Shown here in pieces: positions 12,101-24,300 of a stretch of 64,000 bases of DNA; within the stretch, counting starts at the first letter, position 1, and each line of letters starts with the position of its first letter. The translations under genes were made by a program, and so were the position numbers. Origin of the DNA: Paralichthys olivaceus (lineage: Eukaryota; Chordata; Actinopteri; Pleuronectiformes; Paralichthyidae). Location of the stretch: positions 18,635,001 to 18,699,000 of the forward strand of contig NC_091102.1 of assembly GCF_024713975.1 (NCBI RefSeq). Direction: 5' to 3'. The notes below the pieces were generated by a model that had not been told where the DNA came from, did not search any database, and worked only from the letters and a program-made list of their open reading frames with translations.

Positions 12101-15100
12101 AGTATTAGGCATTATGTGTTTGTTGTAGATTTTTCTTTTGGCAAAAAAATTAATATTTGAGCAACTTTATCAATTTAAATGTCAATGCCTTAAAAAAATT
12201 GTAGATACAATAGTTTCATATTTTATTCATTAATGTCTGTTGTGAACGCCTCACAGTCCTGAACAACAATGACCTGAACATTGTGGGATGTGACATGATG
12301 GACATTCTGGGTAAGCTGGGCATGCAGGAGGATCAATTCAGGTAAGAGTTTGTCTCTAGAAATTTAATTATGCTTATCTACTGACAAAGTTTCTTTGTTG
12401 GTATTTAAGTTGTTCTATCTTGATCTCTTTTCCAAAAATGACAGCGTTGCCGAATACACAGAGATGATAGAGTCCAGAAACAGTTATCAGAATGTGTGGC
12501 ACAAGTTTGAGGCCCAGACTACATTGGAGCGTGACCTTTTCCTCAAAGACTCTTTCCCTACAAACTTCCAATGGGCCACCTCCAGTGAGTCCTTCAAGGT
12601 TGAAGGAGGCTGGTCAGAAGGGGGGAAGGGGGAGACCATTTGGGATCGCTTTGGTCATGAAGGCCTGGCCTTTGCTAATCAGACAGCTGATCTAGCCTGT
12701 GACAGTTTCTACAAGGTGGACTATGATGTCTACCTCCTGCGAGGTCTCCATGTCAACACCTACCAGTTCTCCATCTCCTGGGCCCGTATTTTCCCCTCAG
12801 GCCACAGAGGCAGCCAATCAGAGAAAGGGGCTCTCTACTATGACAAGCTGATCAATGCACTCATTGAGTCTGGCATACAACCTGTTGTCACTCTCTACCA
12901 CTGGGATCTGCCTCAAGCACTCCAGGATCATGGTGGATGGACCAACACTTCCATTGTTGAAGCCTTCAAGGACTATGCAGACTTCTGCTTCTCCAGGTTT
13001 GGAGACAGGGTCAAGACTTGGAACACATTCAGTAGCCCCTGGGTGGTGAGCCATGCTGGCTATGGCACTGGTGAGCACCCCCCTGGAGTAAAGGATTATG
13101 TGGTTGCCTCCTATCAGGTGAATGTACAGTCATTACTATACTATAAATACATGTAAATATATGTCATATGACATTTACCTGACAGTTGTTTCCATCTCTG
13201 CAGGCCACTCACAATATACTCAAGTCTCATGCTGAGGCCTGGCATGTCTACAATGACAAGTACCGAATGAAACAAGGAGGGAAAGTGGGCATTGCATTGA
13301 ATTCTGACTGGGCTGAGCCCATGGACCCCTCCAGACCTGAAGACATAGCGGCTGCAGATCGCTACCTGCAGTTCATGCTGGGCTGGTTTGCACATCCCAT
13401 ATTTGTAGATGGAGATTATCCTGCAACACTCAGGACTCAAATTGAAGAGAAAAGAAGAGTGTGTCCCAATTCTGAGCCTGCAAGGCTTCCAGTTTTCACT
13501 CCTCAAGACAGAAAGAGGATCCATGGAACAGCAGACTTTTTAGGGTTAAACCATTATACCTCCCGGTTGGTCAACAACAGTGGTGGTGGCTGCACCCCTG
13601 GTCCTCAGGGAGTTGGTGATTTCCAGGCTCATGTGGATCCATCATGGTCCTCTACAGCTTCTGACTGGATATATTCAACACCATGGGGCCTTCGAAGGCT
13701 TCTAAACTACATTTCCACAGAATACTTGAATGTTACTAAAGTGCCTATCCACATAACTGGGAATGGGATGCCTAGCGAGTACAGTGGGGACACTCTCAAT
13801 GATACCAGCAGGATAGAGTACATGAGGAGTTACATCAATGAGGCCCTGAAAGGTATGCTGTTGGTAGTAGTGGATACTGTCACCTGTGTTGTTAGTGATT
13901 TAGATACATCTTTTGTACAAATCAATGGTTAAGTGATAGATAAATTATAAAAATATTGTTTGTGTCTTGTACCCTGTAAATATTAATAATAATGATAAGA
14001 AGAAAACATTTTAAATGGGTTTTGTGGCTCAGTGTCTCTATTCTCTCAACAGCTATACAACTGGATGGCGTAAATGTTCAGCGGTTTACTGTCCAGTCAC
14101 TCATGGATGGTTTTGAGGGTCCACAAGGCTACAGTGAACGGTTTGGACTCCACCATGTCAACTTTGATCTACCCGACAGACCCAGGACTCCAAAGCAGTC
14201 CGCCTACTTTTACTCTGAAGTTATCGAGAAAAATGGTTTTGCTTCCAAAAAATCGTTCTTTCATGCACCAGATAATGCAAATACGAAGTCAAATAAAGTT
14301 TCCTCAATGCCACCTTCCACAGTCCCTTCACAAGCCAAGGGTGTCTGGAGGAAATTCTCTAAACAAACCAATTTTCAGAGAAAACTCTACCACTATGGTG
14401 TCTTCCCACAAGGCTTCAGGTGGGGAGTGTCATCATCAGCTTATCAGATTGAAGGTGGCTGGAATGCAGATGGAAAGAAGCCCAGCATCTGGGATACATT
14501 CACCCACAAACCTGGCAATATTCCTGATAATTCTAATGGAGATGTGGCCTGTGACAGTTACCACAGACTTGATGAAGACCTCTACATGCTGCGAGCTCTG
14601 ATGGTGAAGTCATACAGATTCTCTCTGTCCTGGTCCAGGATATTTCCTGATGGTCGGCGTACCTCCCTGAACCAGAATGGTGTTGATTACTACAATAGAC
14701 TCATTGATGGTCTCTTAGCCTATAACATTACCCCCATGGTGACACTCTATCACTGGGACCTCCCTCAAGCTTTGCAGGACATTGGTGGATGGGACAATGT
14801 AAACATGATTGATATATTTAATGACTTTTGTGACTTCTGCTTTAACAAGTTTGGAGACAGAGTAAAGTTTTGGATGACCTTCAACCAGCCTCAAACAATT
14901 GCATGGTCAGGATATGGACTTGGACAGATTCCGCCAAATGTTAAAAATCCAGGAATTGCACCATACAGAGTTGCACACAACCTGATTAAAGCTCATGCCA
15001 AGGCCTACCACACATATGATGATAAGTATCGGACATCCCAAGGTGGTCTAGTGTCCATTGCCCTCAATGCTGATTGGATAGAACCTCAAGATGTTACGGT

Positions 15101-18100
15101 TCCCAGAGAAGTGGTGGCTGCTGACCGTGCTCTGCAGTTCCAACTGGGCTGGTTTGCGCACCCTATTTTCAAGAATGGTGACTATCCTGATGCAATGAAG
15201 TGGCAAGTTGGAAACAAAAGTGAACTCCAAGGTCTTTCAGAGTCAAGACTTCCTTCCTTCACTGAAGAAGAAAAGAGCTTCATCAGGGGAACTGCTGACA
15301 TGTTCTGCGTAAATCACTACACCACAAGGATTGCAAGCCACGCTACATTGAGGCTCACACCTCATTCTTATGAATATGACAGAGATTTGTCAGAAGCAGA
15401 GGAAAGTGATTCACCAACTACAGCCATCGGTAACCAGAGAGCTGTTGCCTGGGGTTTGAGAAGACTCCTCAACTGGATCAAAGAAGAGTATGGAGATCCA
15501 GAGATTTACATTACTGAGAATGGAGCAGCTACGGGATCAACGACAACTTGGGATGACTCTGCTAGAGTATTTTATTTCAAGACCTATATTGACGAGGCTC
15601 TTAAAGGTGCACGGACATTAACAAAGTTCTTAAGATTAATATTAATGATTGTCATGACTGTTAAGGTTTTTTGCTAATTTGTTGTGCTTGTGTATATTTT
15701 GACAATAGCCCATGACCTAGATGGTGTGAAGGTGAAAGGATATGTAGCAACATCTCTCATGGATTCTTTTGAGTGGCTTTATGGGTACAGAATTGGATTT
15801 GGGTTACACCATGTGGACTTCACCAACCCAAACCGGCCAAGGACACCCAAGTACTCAGCTCATTTCTACTACCAAGTCATTAAGGACAATGGTTTTCCTA
15901 CGCCAGATGATGATAAGATGATTTATGGACATTTCCGCAAGGATTTCATTTGGAGTACTGCAACAGCATCGTACCAGGTAACTTTTAAGCTGAATCCCCC
16001 TCATTAATGCTTCATCAAGGAGGTGCATACACATCCCTTATTCAGCTTTTGTCTACTTAAATTTCTGTTTAACATCTACCCTTTCCAGATTGAAGGGGGG
16101 TGGAGAGCACATGGAAAAGGCCTCAGCATTTGGGACAAGTTTGCTCACACTCCTCTCCGAGTGTTTAATGATGACAATGGGGACATAGCATGCAACAGTT
16201 ACAATAAAGTTGAAGAGGATGTTGCTATATTGAGGGAACTTAAAGTGACTCATTATCGGTTCTCCATATCATGGTCAAGGGTGCTTCCTGATGGCACCAC
16301 CAAGCACATCAATGAGGCTGGACTCAACTACTACCATAGACTGGTGGATGCACTGCTTGCTGCAAACATCCAACCTCATGTATGTGTTATTATAACCAAT
16401 ATCTCAAGAATGTTTTCAATACAAAATAGTAAAAAATAAATATTTTCTGTTGTCAGATCACTCTCTTCCACTGGGACCTTCCACAAGCACTGCAGGATAT
16501 TGGGGGCTGGGAGAACGAAACTATTATTGTCAAATTCAGAGACTATGCAGACCTCATCTTCAGTCGTCTTGGTCACAAAGTAAAATTTTGGATCACTATA
16601 AATGAGCCATACAATGTCGCCAATGTAGGCCATGGCTATGGAGCAGCTGCCCCAGGTATGTCTTAATGTAATGCTCTCCATCTTACATACAACCTCGCAC
16701 CAATATTTGTATTTTTATTTGGTGAGGAAAAGTTCTTTAAATCAGGGAATTTTATCAAAATAGTATGGCACACTTGCATTTAACTTAACAAACTTGTATT
16801 ACTCTGTGTCCAGGGATCAGTTTCCGACCAGGTACTTTGCCCTATATTGTGGGTCACAACCTGCTTAAAGCTCATGCTGAAGCCTGGCACCTCTACAATG
16901 ACAAGTACCGAGCCAAACAGAAAGGAATTATCTCTATCACTATAAACTCTGACTGGTCAGAACCCAGAAATCCCTACAAGCAGGAGGATATTGATGCTGC
17001 AAGACGCGTGGTGCAGGTACAATTATTTCAAAATGTTATACATTTCAACATGTGTAAAGTCTCTAATAGCTCTGTCTCTCTTTGCAGTTTTACATTGGCT
17101 GGTTTGCCCATCCTGTATTTAATGGAGACTACAGCAATATGATGAAGACAATCATTCGAGAGCGAAGCTTAGCAGCTGGTCTGCCAAAATCACGGTATTA
17201 TAAACACTAATGTAAATTCTGAAGAGAAATAACGTAAAATTATAATCTGTAGCAAAATTAGATAAAATAGGAAATTAGGGGGGACCTAAAATTAGCCACG
17301 GTCATTCTTTATTGTGGTGGTTACCATTTTTCAGTCATCAAGTAAATTCTACTATTTCACTTAATTTTCTCTAGGCTACCTGAGTTCTCTCCTGAGGAGA
17401 TTAAGAGAATTAAGGGTACCTATGATTATTTTGGGTTAAACCATTACACCACTGTGCTGGCGTTCCCTGTGGATTATGGAAACCTTCAGCACTATGATGC
17501 TGATAGGTAAGCAGTACCCACAGTTGCACTGCACTCTCACTCTGCCACATAAGTAATATTCACAAGATGGTTCAATGAAAATGATTCATCATCTTATTGT
17601 GTGCTATATTCAATGTTCACTGCATAAATAAAAGAAAAATAATGGTTGATCTTCACAGGGGTGCAGGGACAATCGCTGATCGCACCTGGCTGGATTCAGG
17701 TTCATCTTGGCTGAAGGTGTCACCATTTGGATTTAGGAGGATTTTAAACTTTATTAAGGAGGAGTATGGGAATCCACCTATTATCATTACTGAGAATGGC
17801 ATTTCAGAGCGAGGGCCTATTGACCTGAATGATATTCACAGGAGCTACTACTATGAAAAATACATCAATCAGGTGCTGAAAGGTATAAAACTACGACTTT
17901 AATGAAATACATTTAGGATGAAGTGAAACAGAGGGAAACAGTTACCAATGATTTACCAATAAGGTTGTTTGTATTTTTTTAAATACGTGTCTAATTTGAC
18001 CCTCTTTAAGCCAACTTGCTGGATGGTGTGGATATCCGGGGTTACACAGCTTGGTCGCTGATGGACAACCTAGAATGGGCAACTGGCTTTTCAGAGAGAT

Positions 18101-19392
18101 TTGGCCTTTTCTATGTCAATCAGTCAGACCCTGAGCTTTCTCGTGTGGCCAAGTCCTCTGTTGCCGTCTATTCCACTATCATCAACTGCAACGGATTCCC
18201 TGACCCAACCTCAGGGCCCCATGAGTGTTTGAACCCTGTGCCTGAAGGTAAACTGATGCACAATTGCTCAGATACCAGTTGTGATTGATTACTTCTACAT
18301 ACATTGCACCTTTTATTCATCCTGAGATATTTGTATTCTTTTTTTTCTAGTTTTGTGTCTGTGTGTTACTGTCAATGTGCCCACTCACTCCCAACATAAT
18401 CTTTCTGTATTCTCTCATGGGCTCACTCAGACATTCTTCGTAGTTTTTATCAGGGGACGGGCAGGAAAAAGTCCAGAGAATGTCCAGAGCCTGTGACTCA
18501 GTGATTTGCATTCTCACATACAGCCTCTCCAGATAATTTTAGGAGATTATCTGAAGTACAGTGATTATATTAATGGAGCTAAACTGAAACATACTGCAGG
18601 AGCTGTATGTATATTGTCAATCTTAAATTAATTGACAATACACAGTATCTACTTTGTATTGTATTGTTGTAAAATAGTGTGACATTGAGTTTTCAGAATT
18701 TAAAATCAATATAATTAATCTATAAGTATCAAGCTGGATCTATTGGACTGATAGCTTAGCATAGTAGGCACAAATGCAATTCCTGTCCCTGTCCACAGGT
18801 AAAAAATAAAAACACGAGTTATGCTGCTTAAAAGCTTCTGTACAAAAACAAGTTACCGTTTTATAGACGAATGTGATGTTCCTAGACAAGAGCACTGACC
18901 TGAAATCTTGTCTTGAGTTAGTTTCTTACCTTTAGACAAAGCCAGCGGAGCTGCTTCCTCATGCTTTCAGACTATATCCTAAGCTAAAGCTAAGTGTCTG
19001 CTGGCTGTATAGTTTCATATTTAACTGAGCAAGTGAGTGAGCAGTACTGGTCTGCTCCTCTAACTCTTAGTGAGACAACAGAAAGGTGGTTTTCTTTGAC
19101 GGAACATAACATGAAGTGATAGTACAGCCTTAGATTTTTCTTTATGTAGACCAAATATAGAATCACACTTACTGTCCAGCAATATATTCAAAATGACCAT
19201 AATAACCTTGGTGTCTTTTCTGCAGGGACGAGTGCTCCGATCACTGATGACACGGTGAAATTCCTGGGTATGAATCTTTCTACCAGTGACGCTGAGACGG
19301 GACTCAATGTCACATTTGCTCTCCTGGTTGTTGCAGTTTTTGGAGCTATGTGTTCATCTTTTTGCTTCTTTAGGGCAAAAAAAACAATCTAA
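9136..19392 (+). CDS. lct: Lactase-phlorizin hydrolase paralogue, copy B (complete, 17 exons)
   Basis: Exons: 9136-9757, 10280-10350, 11021-11098, 11183-11276, 12257-12341, 12445-13117, 13204-13852, 14053-15606, 15709-15977, 16089-16379, 16457-16655, 16814-17016, 17088-17194, 17375-17506, 17659-17882, 18011-18247, 19226-19392. Total 5,655 nt, 1,884 aa (human LPH is about 1,927), with all phases consistent. Signal peptide [21 protein letters not shown]1 domain I truncated (about 50-316); II about 354-825; III about 871-1338; IV about 1348-1812; transmembrane anchor about 1858-1877 (ending [16 protein letters not shown]-type) and a short basic tail, as expected for an apical intestinal membrane enzyme that hydrolyses lactose and beta-glucosides. 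Active sites: domain II S514 and G727 replace both catalytic Glu; domain III has Q1036 for the acid/base and keeps nucleophile E1246; domain IV keeps E1512 and E1721. Seventeen exons equals the mammalian LCT count. Substrate in fish is inference. Confidence 0.95.
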
Positions 19393-19418
19393 GACAATTG
19401 TCAAAATACCTGCATGTT

Positions 19419-19424
19419 AATAAA
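19419..19424 (+). terminator. Poly(A) signal of lct copy B
   Basis: AATAAA 27 bp after the stop codon of lct copy B, implying a very short 3' UTR. Confidence 0.6.
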
Positions 19425-21098
19425 GTAGAAGTTGAAATATGTTTAGATATTTATAGCAGGCTTTTAAAAGGCTATGATCTTGTCATGAAAACATGATTAA
19501 ACAAATGTATTTTATTTTGCTGTAATTCAATTATATATCTAATATCTTACTGCTGCTCTCACTACTCAATTATGAATCTCCAATTATTTGACTCTCTGCT
19601 AAACTGATCCTGAACACACTGAATCTCATAACATCTGGCTGTGAGTCTGTTTTTATGGCAGCTCGGTTAAAAATATTTTGTATCCATCGTTTGTGGATGA
19701 TTCAATCATTTAAGAAATAAATGGCTGCAACGTCAGGCTCAGACTCACCTTTTAATTTTTTTCTACCAGGAGCAGATGCAATACAACACATTTTTCACTT
19801 TACATGCCCTTTGACTTTCTAGCCCCCCTGTTAGAACCAGAAGAAACACAACCACTGTAACACCTGCAGGCTGCAGGTATTGGTTCCTTTCTTGTTGCCA
19901 ACTCTATTTGTAGTGACTTCAAGAAAACAAACTTGTCGTTGAGAGGCTGAGGTCGGGCCTAATATTCTGTATGACGCACTAATCAAAAAATCACTGAAGT
20001 GCGTAAATATGCGTTTGAATTTTTATTAAGAAAAAAAGATCAACTTGGAACATGCACAATAGATTAAAGCAATCAAATGGCAATGTTAGCAAAGCTTAGC
20101 ATAGCGGTCAACAAAAAATAGTGTCCCAGGTGCTCATATAAACTATAACCCCCGCCCATATCCTACTTCCTGCCAAATCAATATGATCACTAATTAACAA
20201 TCAATAACAAATAATACTTCCAAAATACAAACCCAATATATAATGTATTCAAGGCTCCTACACTATTATTCCCAAAATATACTCACCATACATCACACAA
20301 CAAAAACCCTTTTTTTCTCCTAATAACTTACCTACTGAAATATTCCAAGCTGGATTTAAAAGCAGATATTAAACACAACAGCACATTCTTGCCCACTCGA
20401 ACACATCGCTCATTGTAAAACCAAAGATATTGCAGCACAAACTAGGATTAAAAAGCGGGACATGTGCTGTGGAGACGAGATGTTGAATGTTATGTGCAAA
20501 GAAAATTCAAGCTATATGTTTATGGGCTGTGCACTTGGTAAAGTTGTTTTGACCTGTAGGATTCACTAACATCCACTAGAGCTCACTGTAGATTCAAATT
20601 GGTTTAGGAGAGGCTGCAGGTCTGAATACAAGTCTTTCAATATGTTCCTGTCAAGAAACTATATTACAGCCCAGAAAGTGATGCCAGGAAAAAGATGCAT
20701 CTTTATCCGACAAAATCAAATAGTTAAATCATGGCAAGCATTTATTATTTACCATAAACTGTTGAACAATCACAAGTTATGTAGCTGAAACATGTGCAAA
20801 GGTTGTCCGTCAGGCTGTCTGGCACTTGGGCTACATATGACAAGTCCCTTGATTCTTTTTATAAGTCTATTTTTATTTAATAATTTTGAGTCTGAGAATT
20901 TGTCACTAATAGTGTAGTGTTTAAGCAACTCCAATGTATGAAAACCCCTTACTCTATAGAAATGATTCTATTCCTTTCACTTAACGTTTACTTTATTCTA
21001 CATGAATTAAAAATTTAAATGACTGGACCTGGACAATTGTCAAGCAAGTAAAGAAATGATACTGACACCATTTGAAAACTGGTATTTGCTGAAAAAAA
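19425..21098. other. Intergenic region between convergent lct copy B and connexin gene
   Basis: About 1.7 kb of AT-rich sequence with no supported coding exon, RNA gene or recognisable transposon end. Bounded by the lct poly(A) signal on the left and the presumed connexin poly(A) signal on the right. Confidence 0.6.
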
Positions 21099-22513
21099 TT
21101 TATTTAAAAATTTCTAACCACAAAGTACTATCAATACAAAACGTATAAAAAGTACAAAAAGCATAGCTCAAAAATAAGTTGAGATGACAATATTGGAGTT
21201 GGCACCGATGGTACTGTGGGTATGATTCAGAATAGAAAAGATGGCAGCTTGGAGCGCATTCAAGCAACTGAATTCACATTGAAATGATTGCATCATTTAC
21301 CACCCTTCCTTCTTGAGACTCTGGAACAGTCATAACACTAATCCAAACATCAGCACTTTCAGACATAGAACACGACACACAGCATTATCCCTTATTTAAC
21401 GATTACATTTGGGTCTGGAATCAAAAAGGAAGCACTTGCTGGTCAATGATGTAAACTTATTAAAATAAATTGCATGTTATTGAGTTTTTAAAGACATCGT
21501 TACAAAAATGACAGAAACTGTTGCAGTGAAACTTGCACTGAGCCTTTAGAGTGCACTAGTCCATTGATTGAATAACACTTTGGGGAGCTAAGATGGCCAT
21601 CAATTGTGATTCCTTGACCAAAAGAAGAGAAAAAATGTTGGCCACAGTGACAAGAGCCTATTTTCATTACCACAATATTCTAAACTAATACAAAAATAAA
21701 GAACAGCATCAAATACAAAGTTTAAAACAATACAATATCAAGAGTTACATGTTTTTCAAGCATTACCCAGGTTTGTTTATTCCTTTGGAGAAAGGCACCC
21801 CAAGTGTGTTCCAGTTTCTATACCAGGCACCAGACTTTGGGAATGTTGACTGGCGCAGTACCATCATTGTGGAAGAAAAACAAAAAAAGATGACACACTT
21901 GAAAGAAACCTTTGTATGAACATCTCAAAGACTTCATCAGCATGACAAACATCCAGTACCTTTCATTTTTACAGGTGGTGCCTTGAACATTTAACCTTTT
22001 TTTTTTTTTGCATCTACAAGCACTCGCTGATTCAGTTCCTCACAAAATCCTACAATTTAAACATGTTTTGCACTACAACTGGCTTGGCCTTACAAAATGC
22101 CATCATATGGAGTTCTAGTTTCGGTCTAAGGCAAACTTGAGATGCGCTCACTGTGAACTTCCAACAGAGAAGAAACTCTTAAAAAAGGACTAATAGCTCT
22201 AAGTCTCAATATAAAAACTATAAAAAAGAGGAATAGCTGCCCTGAGGGAGAAGTTAACCTTAACCATTCTTGTTGCACGACGGTAGTTTGTTAGCACTTT
22301 GGATCTTCAGACAGGCTGGTGTCTCAAGTATTGCTGAGCTGAGACAACCATTCTCCTCCTCGTTCGACCACGGCTGGCCCGTAACACTGGAAGGCTTGAG
22401 CTGACTTCATCCACCTCAAGCAAGTTCATGACATCACACATACACACATGCTCCATTCGATTCCCTTGTGTGCTCTCACTGCTCCTGATGTGAAGTGTTC
22501 AGCGGATGATAAC
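21099..22513 (-). other. Presumed 3' UTR of the cx43.4-like connexin gene
   Basis: Stretch between the predicted stop codon (22514-22516) and a minus-strand AATAAA at 21099-21104 (TTTATT on the plus strand). It has no open frame, several A/T homopolymers and no obvious transposon. The extent is inferred from the first clear downstream poly(A) signal; transcript data are not available. Confidence 0.45.
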
Positions 22514-23798
22514 CTATGCACGGAGACCTGTGAACATAGTGATGGTGTCAGTTTAAGTAAAGCATTTAGTTTGAGGGTTTAACACAATCAAGATACAAGC
22601 TTACTGCTGATTGGACCGATAGAAAAAAGAATGAAAAGGTAGAAACCATACCTTTCTCACATGTGCTGCTCTGCTTCTCCTGGGCAAAGTTTAATCTGTT
22701 CTGCTCGACTGCAGTGCCATTGGACTCCGGGCTGCTGCTGCGTGACGGGCTGTTCTCCTCGTTCTGGTAAGCCATATCCAGATGTTGCTGGGCAAGTTTT
22801 AGGTGTCTGCGCAGCCTCTCCAGCTCCCGTGACGAAGCCTCGTCCCCAAACGACTCACGGCCCGAGTCCCCCAAGTTGTCCCTAAAGCCTATTTTTCCTG
22901 TTGGGTCCTTCTTCAGAGCTGTGTGGTAGCCTGGAGGCGCAGAGGGCTGGCGGCAGATGGAGGACCTCTGGCTAGCTAAAGCTGGGTGACGGGGTGTGGG
23001 AGGCCGAGACCTTGGTGCACAAAAGCAGTCGCGAATACCACTGATGCCAAGGTGGAGGATTTCTAACATGGTGAAGAGCAGACACAAAGCACTGACTGCA
23101 TACATGATGAGCAGGAAGATCGTTTTTTCTGTTGGACGTGAGACAAAGCAATCAACTGTGTGCGGGCAAGGAGAGCGTGTGCATACATAGGACGGCACCA
23201 CTTCTATCCCATACAGGATGTACTGTCCAAACAGGAAAGAGACCTCAAAGATGGCACGTGATAGCAGCTGAAACACGTAGACCTTCATCAGGCCATCTCT
23301 CTTGATGCGGCGGCGTCCATCGTGCTTTTTGCTGGGCTTCTCAACAACTTCCTTTTCCTTTTCAGGCTCAATCTCCTCCAGGATCATGGGGTCCTCTTCC
23401 CCGTTATCCTCTGCTTCTTCGTAGTCCCGATTTGCACCGCGGCTAACAATAGGCATCCTCTTCCTGCTCCTGGGCCGGTAGTCATCGTCCTCCATGCGGG
23501 CGATCTTATGCATAGCAAAGCCAAGGTACATGATGGTGGGGGTGGTGATCATAATCACCTGAAAGACCCAAAAGCGAATATGTGACAGTGGTGCAAATGC
23601 GTCATAGCACACATTCTCACAACCGGGTTGCTGTGTGTTGCACACGAATTTACTCTGTTCATCATAGTAGATTGACTCTCCCCCGACTGCCGTCAGCACA
23701 ATGCGAAAGACGATGAGGAGGGTGAGCCAGATTTTTCCCACGAAGGTGGAATGATTGGAAATTTCATCCAGCAGACGTGTGAGGAAGCTCCAGCTCAT
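22514..23798 (-). CDS. cx43.4: Gamma-type connexin (Cx43.4/Cx45-like gap junction protein)
   Basis: Gap-junction channel subunit. Starts [20 protein letters not shown], the GJC1 (Cx45)-clade N-terminus. Four membrane segments; extracellular loop 1 has the C-x6-C-x3-C pattern ([12 protein letters not shown]) and loop 2 the C-x4-C-x5-C pattern ([12 protein letters not shown]). A long acidic cytoplasmic loop ([19 protein letters not shown]) precedes TM3. The C-tail carries Ser/Pro-rich stretches. The exon 22652-23798 runs open to 22566, but a good donor (GAGAAAG|GTATGG at 22651) and an acceptor at 22528-22530 predict a spliced end ...CEKGLRA, with a last coding exon of only 14 nt including the stop (22514-22527), giving 386 aa. 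Read-through would instead add a hydrophobic 28-residue tail unlike connexins. An acceptor at 23832-23834 ends a 5' UTR intron, so the 5' exon lies further right. Assignment to the fish cx43.4 branch rather than gjc1 itself rests on remembered similarity. Confidence 0.9.
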
Positions 23799-23831
23799 TT
23801 TGTCTCTGGAACAGGAGGGAAACTCTCAAAC
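23799..23831 (-). other. 5' UTR part of connexin coding exon
   Basis: Thirty-three bases between a minus-strand acceptor (CCGCACAG, plus 23832-23839) and the ATG. The acceptor implies one or more upstream non-coding exons, as is usual for connexin genes. Confidence 0.55.
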
Positions 23832-24179
23832 CTGTGCGGAGAAAGAAAACACTTATTCAGGTGTTTTAAAGGAGGAAGTCAGTGACAATGAAAAAAAACA
23901 TAAAAGATATAAACACAAAATCAAGTTCAAGGCCCCATGTAGGGTAGAATAGTTTGTAAACAAAGAGATTTAACAAAATCGAAATAAAAGAATAGAATAC
24001 AAATAGAATATCTGGGTCATAAATGTAACCTACATCTCTTATGAAATAAAACGCAAACCATACATTTTCTCTGCAATCTTGCTTTAAGTAAAATTGTATT
24101 GACTAGTTTTAATGTTAGTATGTTCATAAGCAAGATTACACAAAACAACATAACACATATTCACAAAAGTTGGTGAAAG

Positions 24180-24300
24180 GATTCCATTCAGGGGAGAAAA
24201 CATTAAATTTAGGTACAGATCTGGATCGAGGGCCAGATTTAGGATTTCTTTTCAATTTATTTAAGATTGAAATGTTTGTTTCCCATGGAGTAATTCATGG
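24180..24300. repeat. Relic of a teleost dispersed repeat
   Basis: Contains the degenerate phrase ACAGATCTGGATCGAGGG followed by AGATTTAGGATTT, resembling the common fish repeat that also appears near 32.5, 33.1, 35.1, 46.7 and 53.5 kb. Family not classified here. Confidence 0.4.

Noticed and set aside
1-19392. Inverted lct pair as an assembly artefact of one gene
   Set aside because: Exons 1-5 and 9-13 differ throughout with intact frames in both copies, so they are distinct loci; the near-identical tracts are better explained by conversion. Read depth would be the final test.
22566-22651. Read-through connexin C-terminal tail
   Set aside because: Hydrophobic and unlike connexin tails; a good donor precedes it and a downstream acceptor restores a short polar end.
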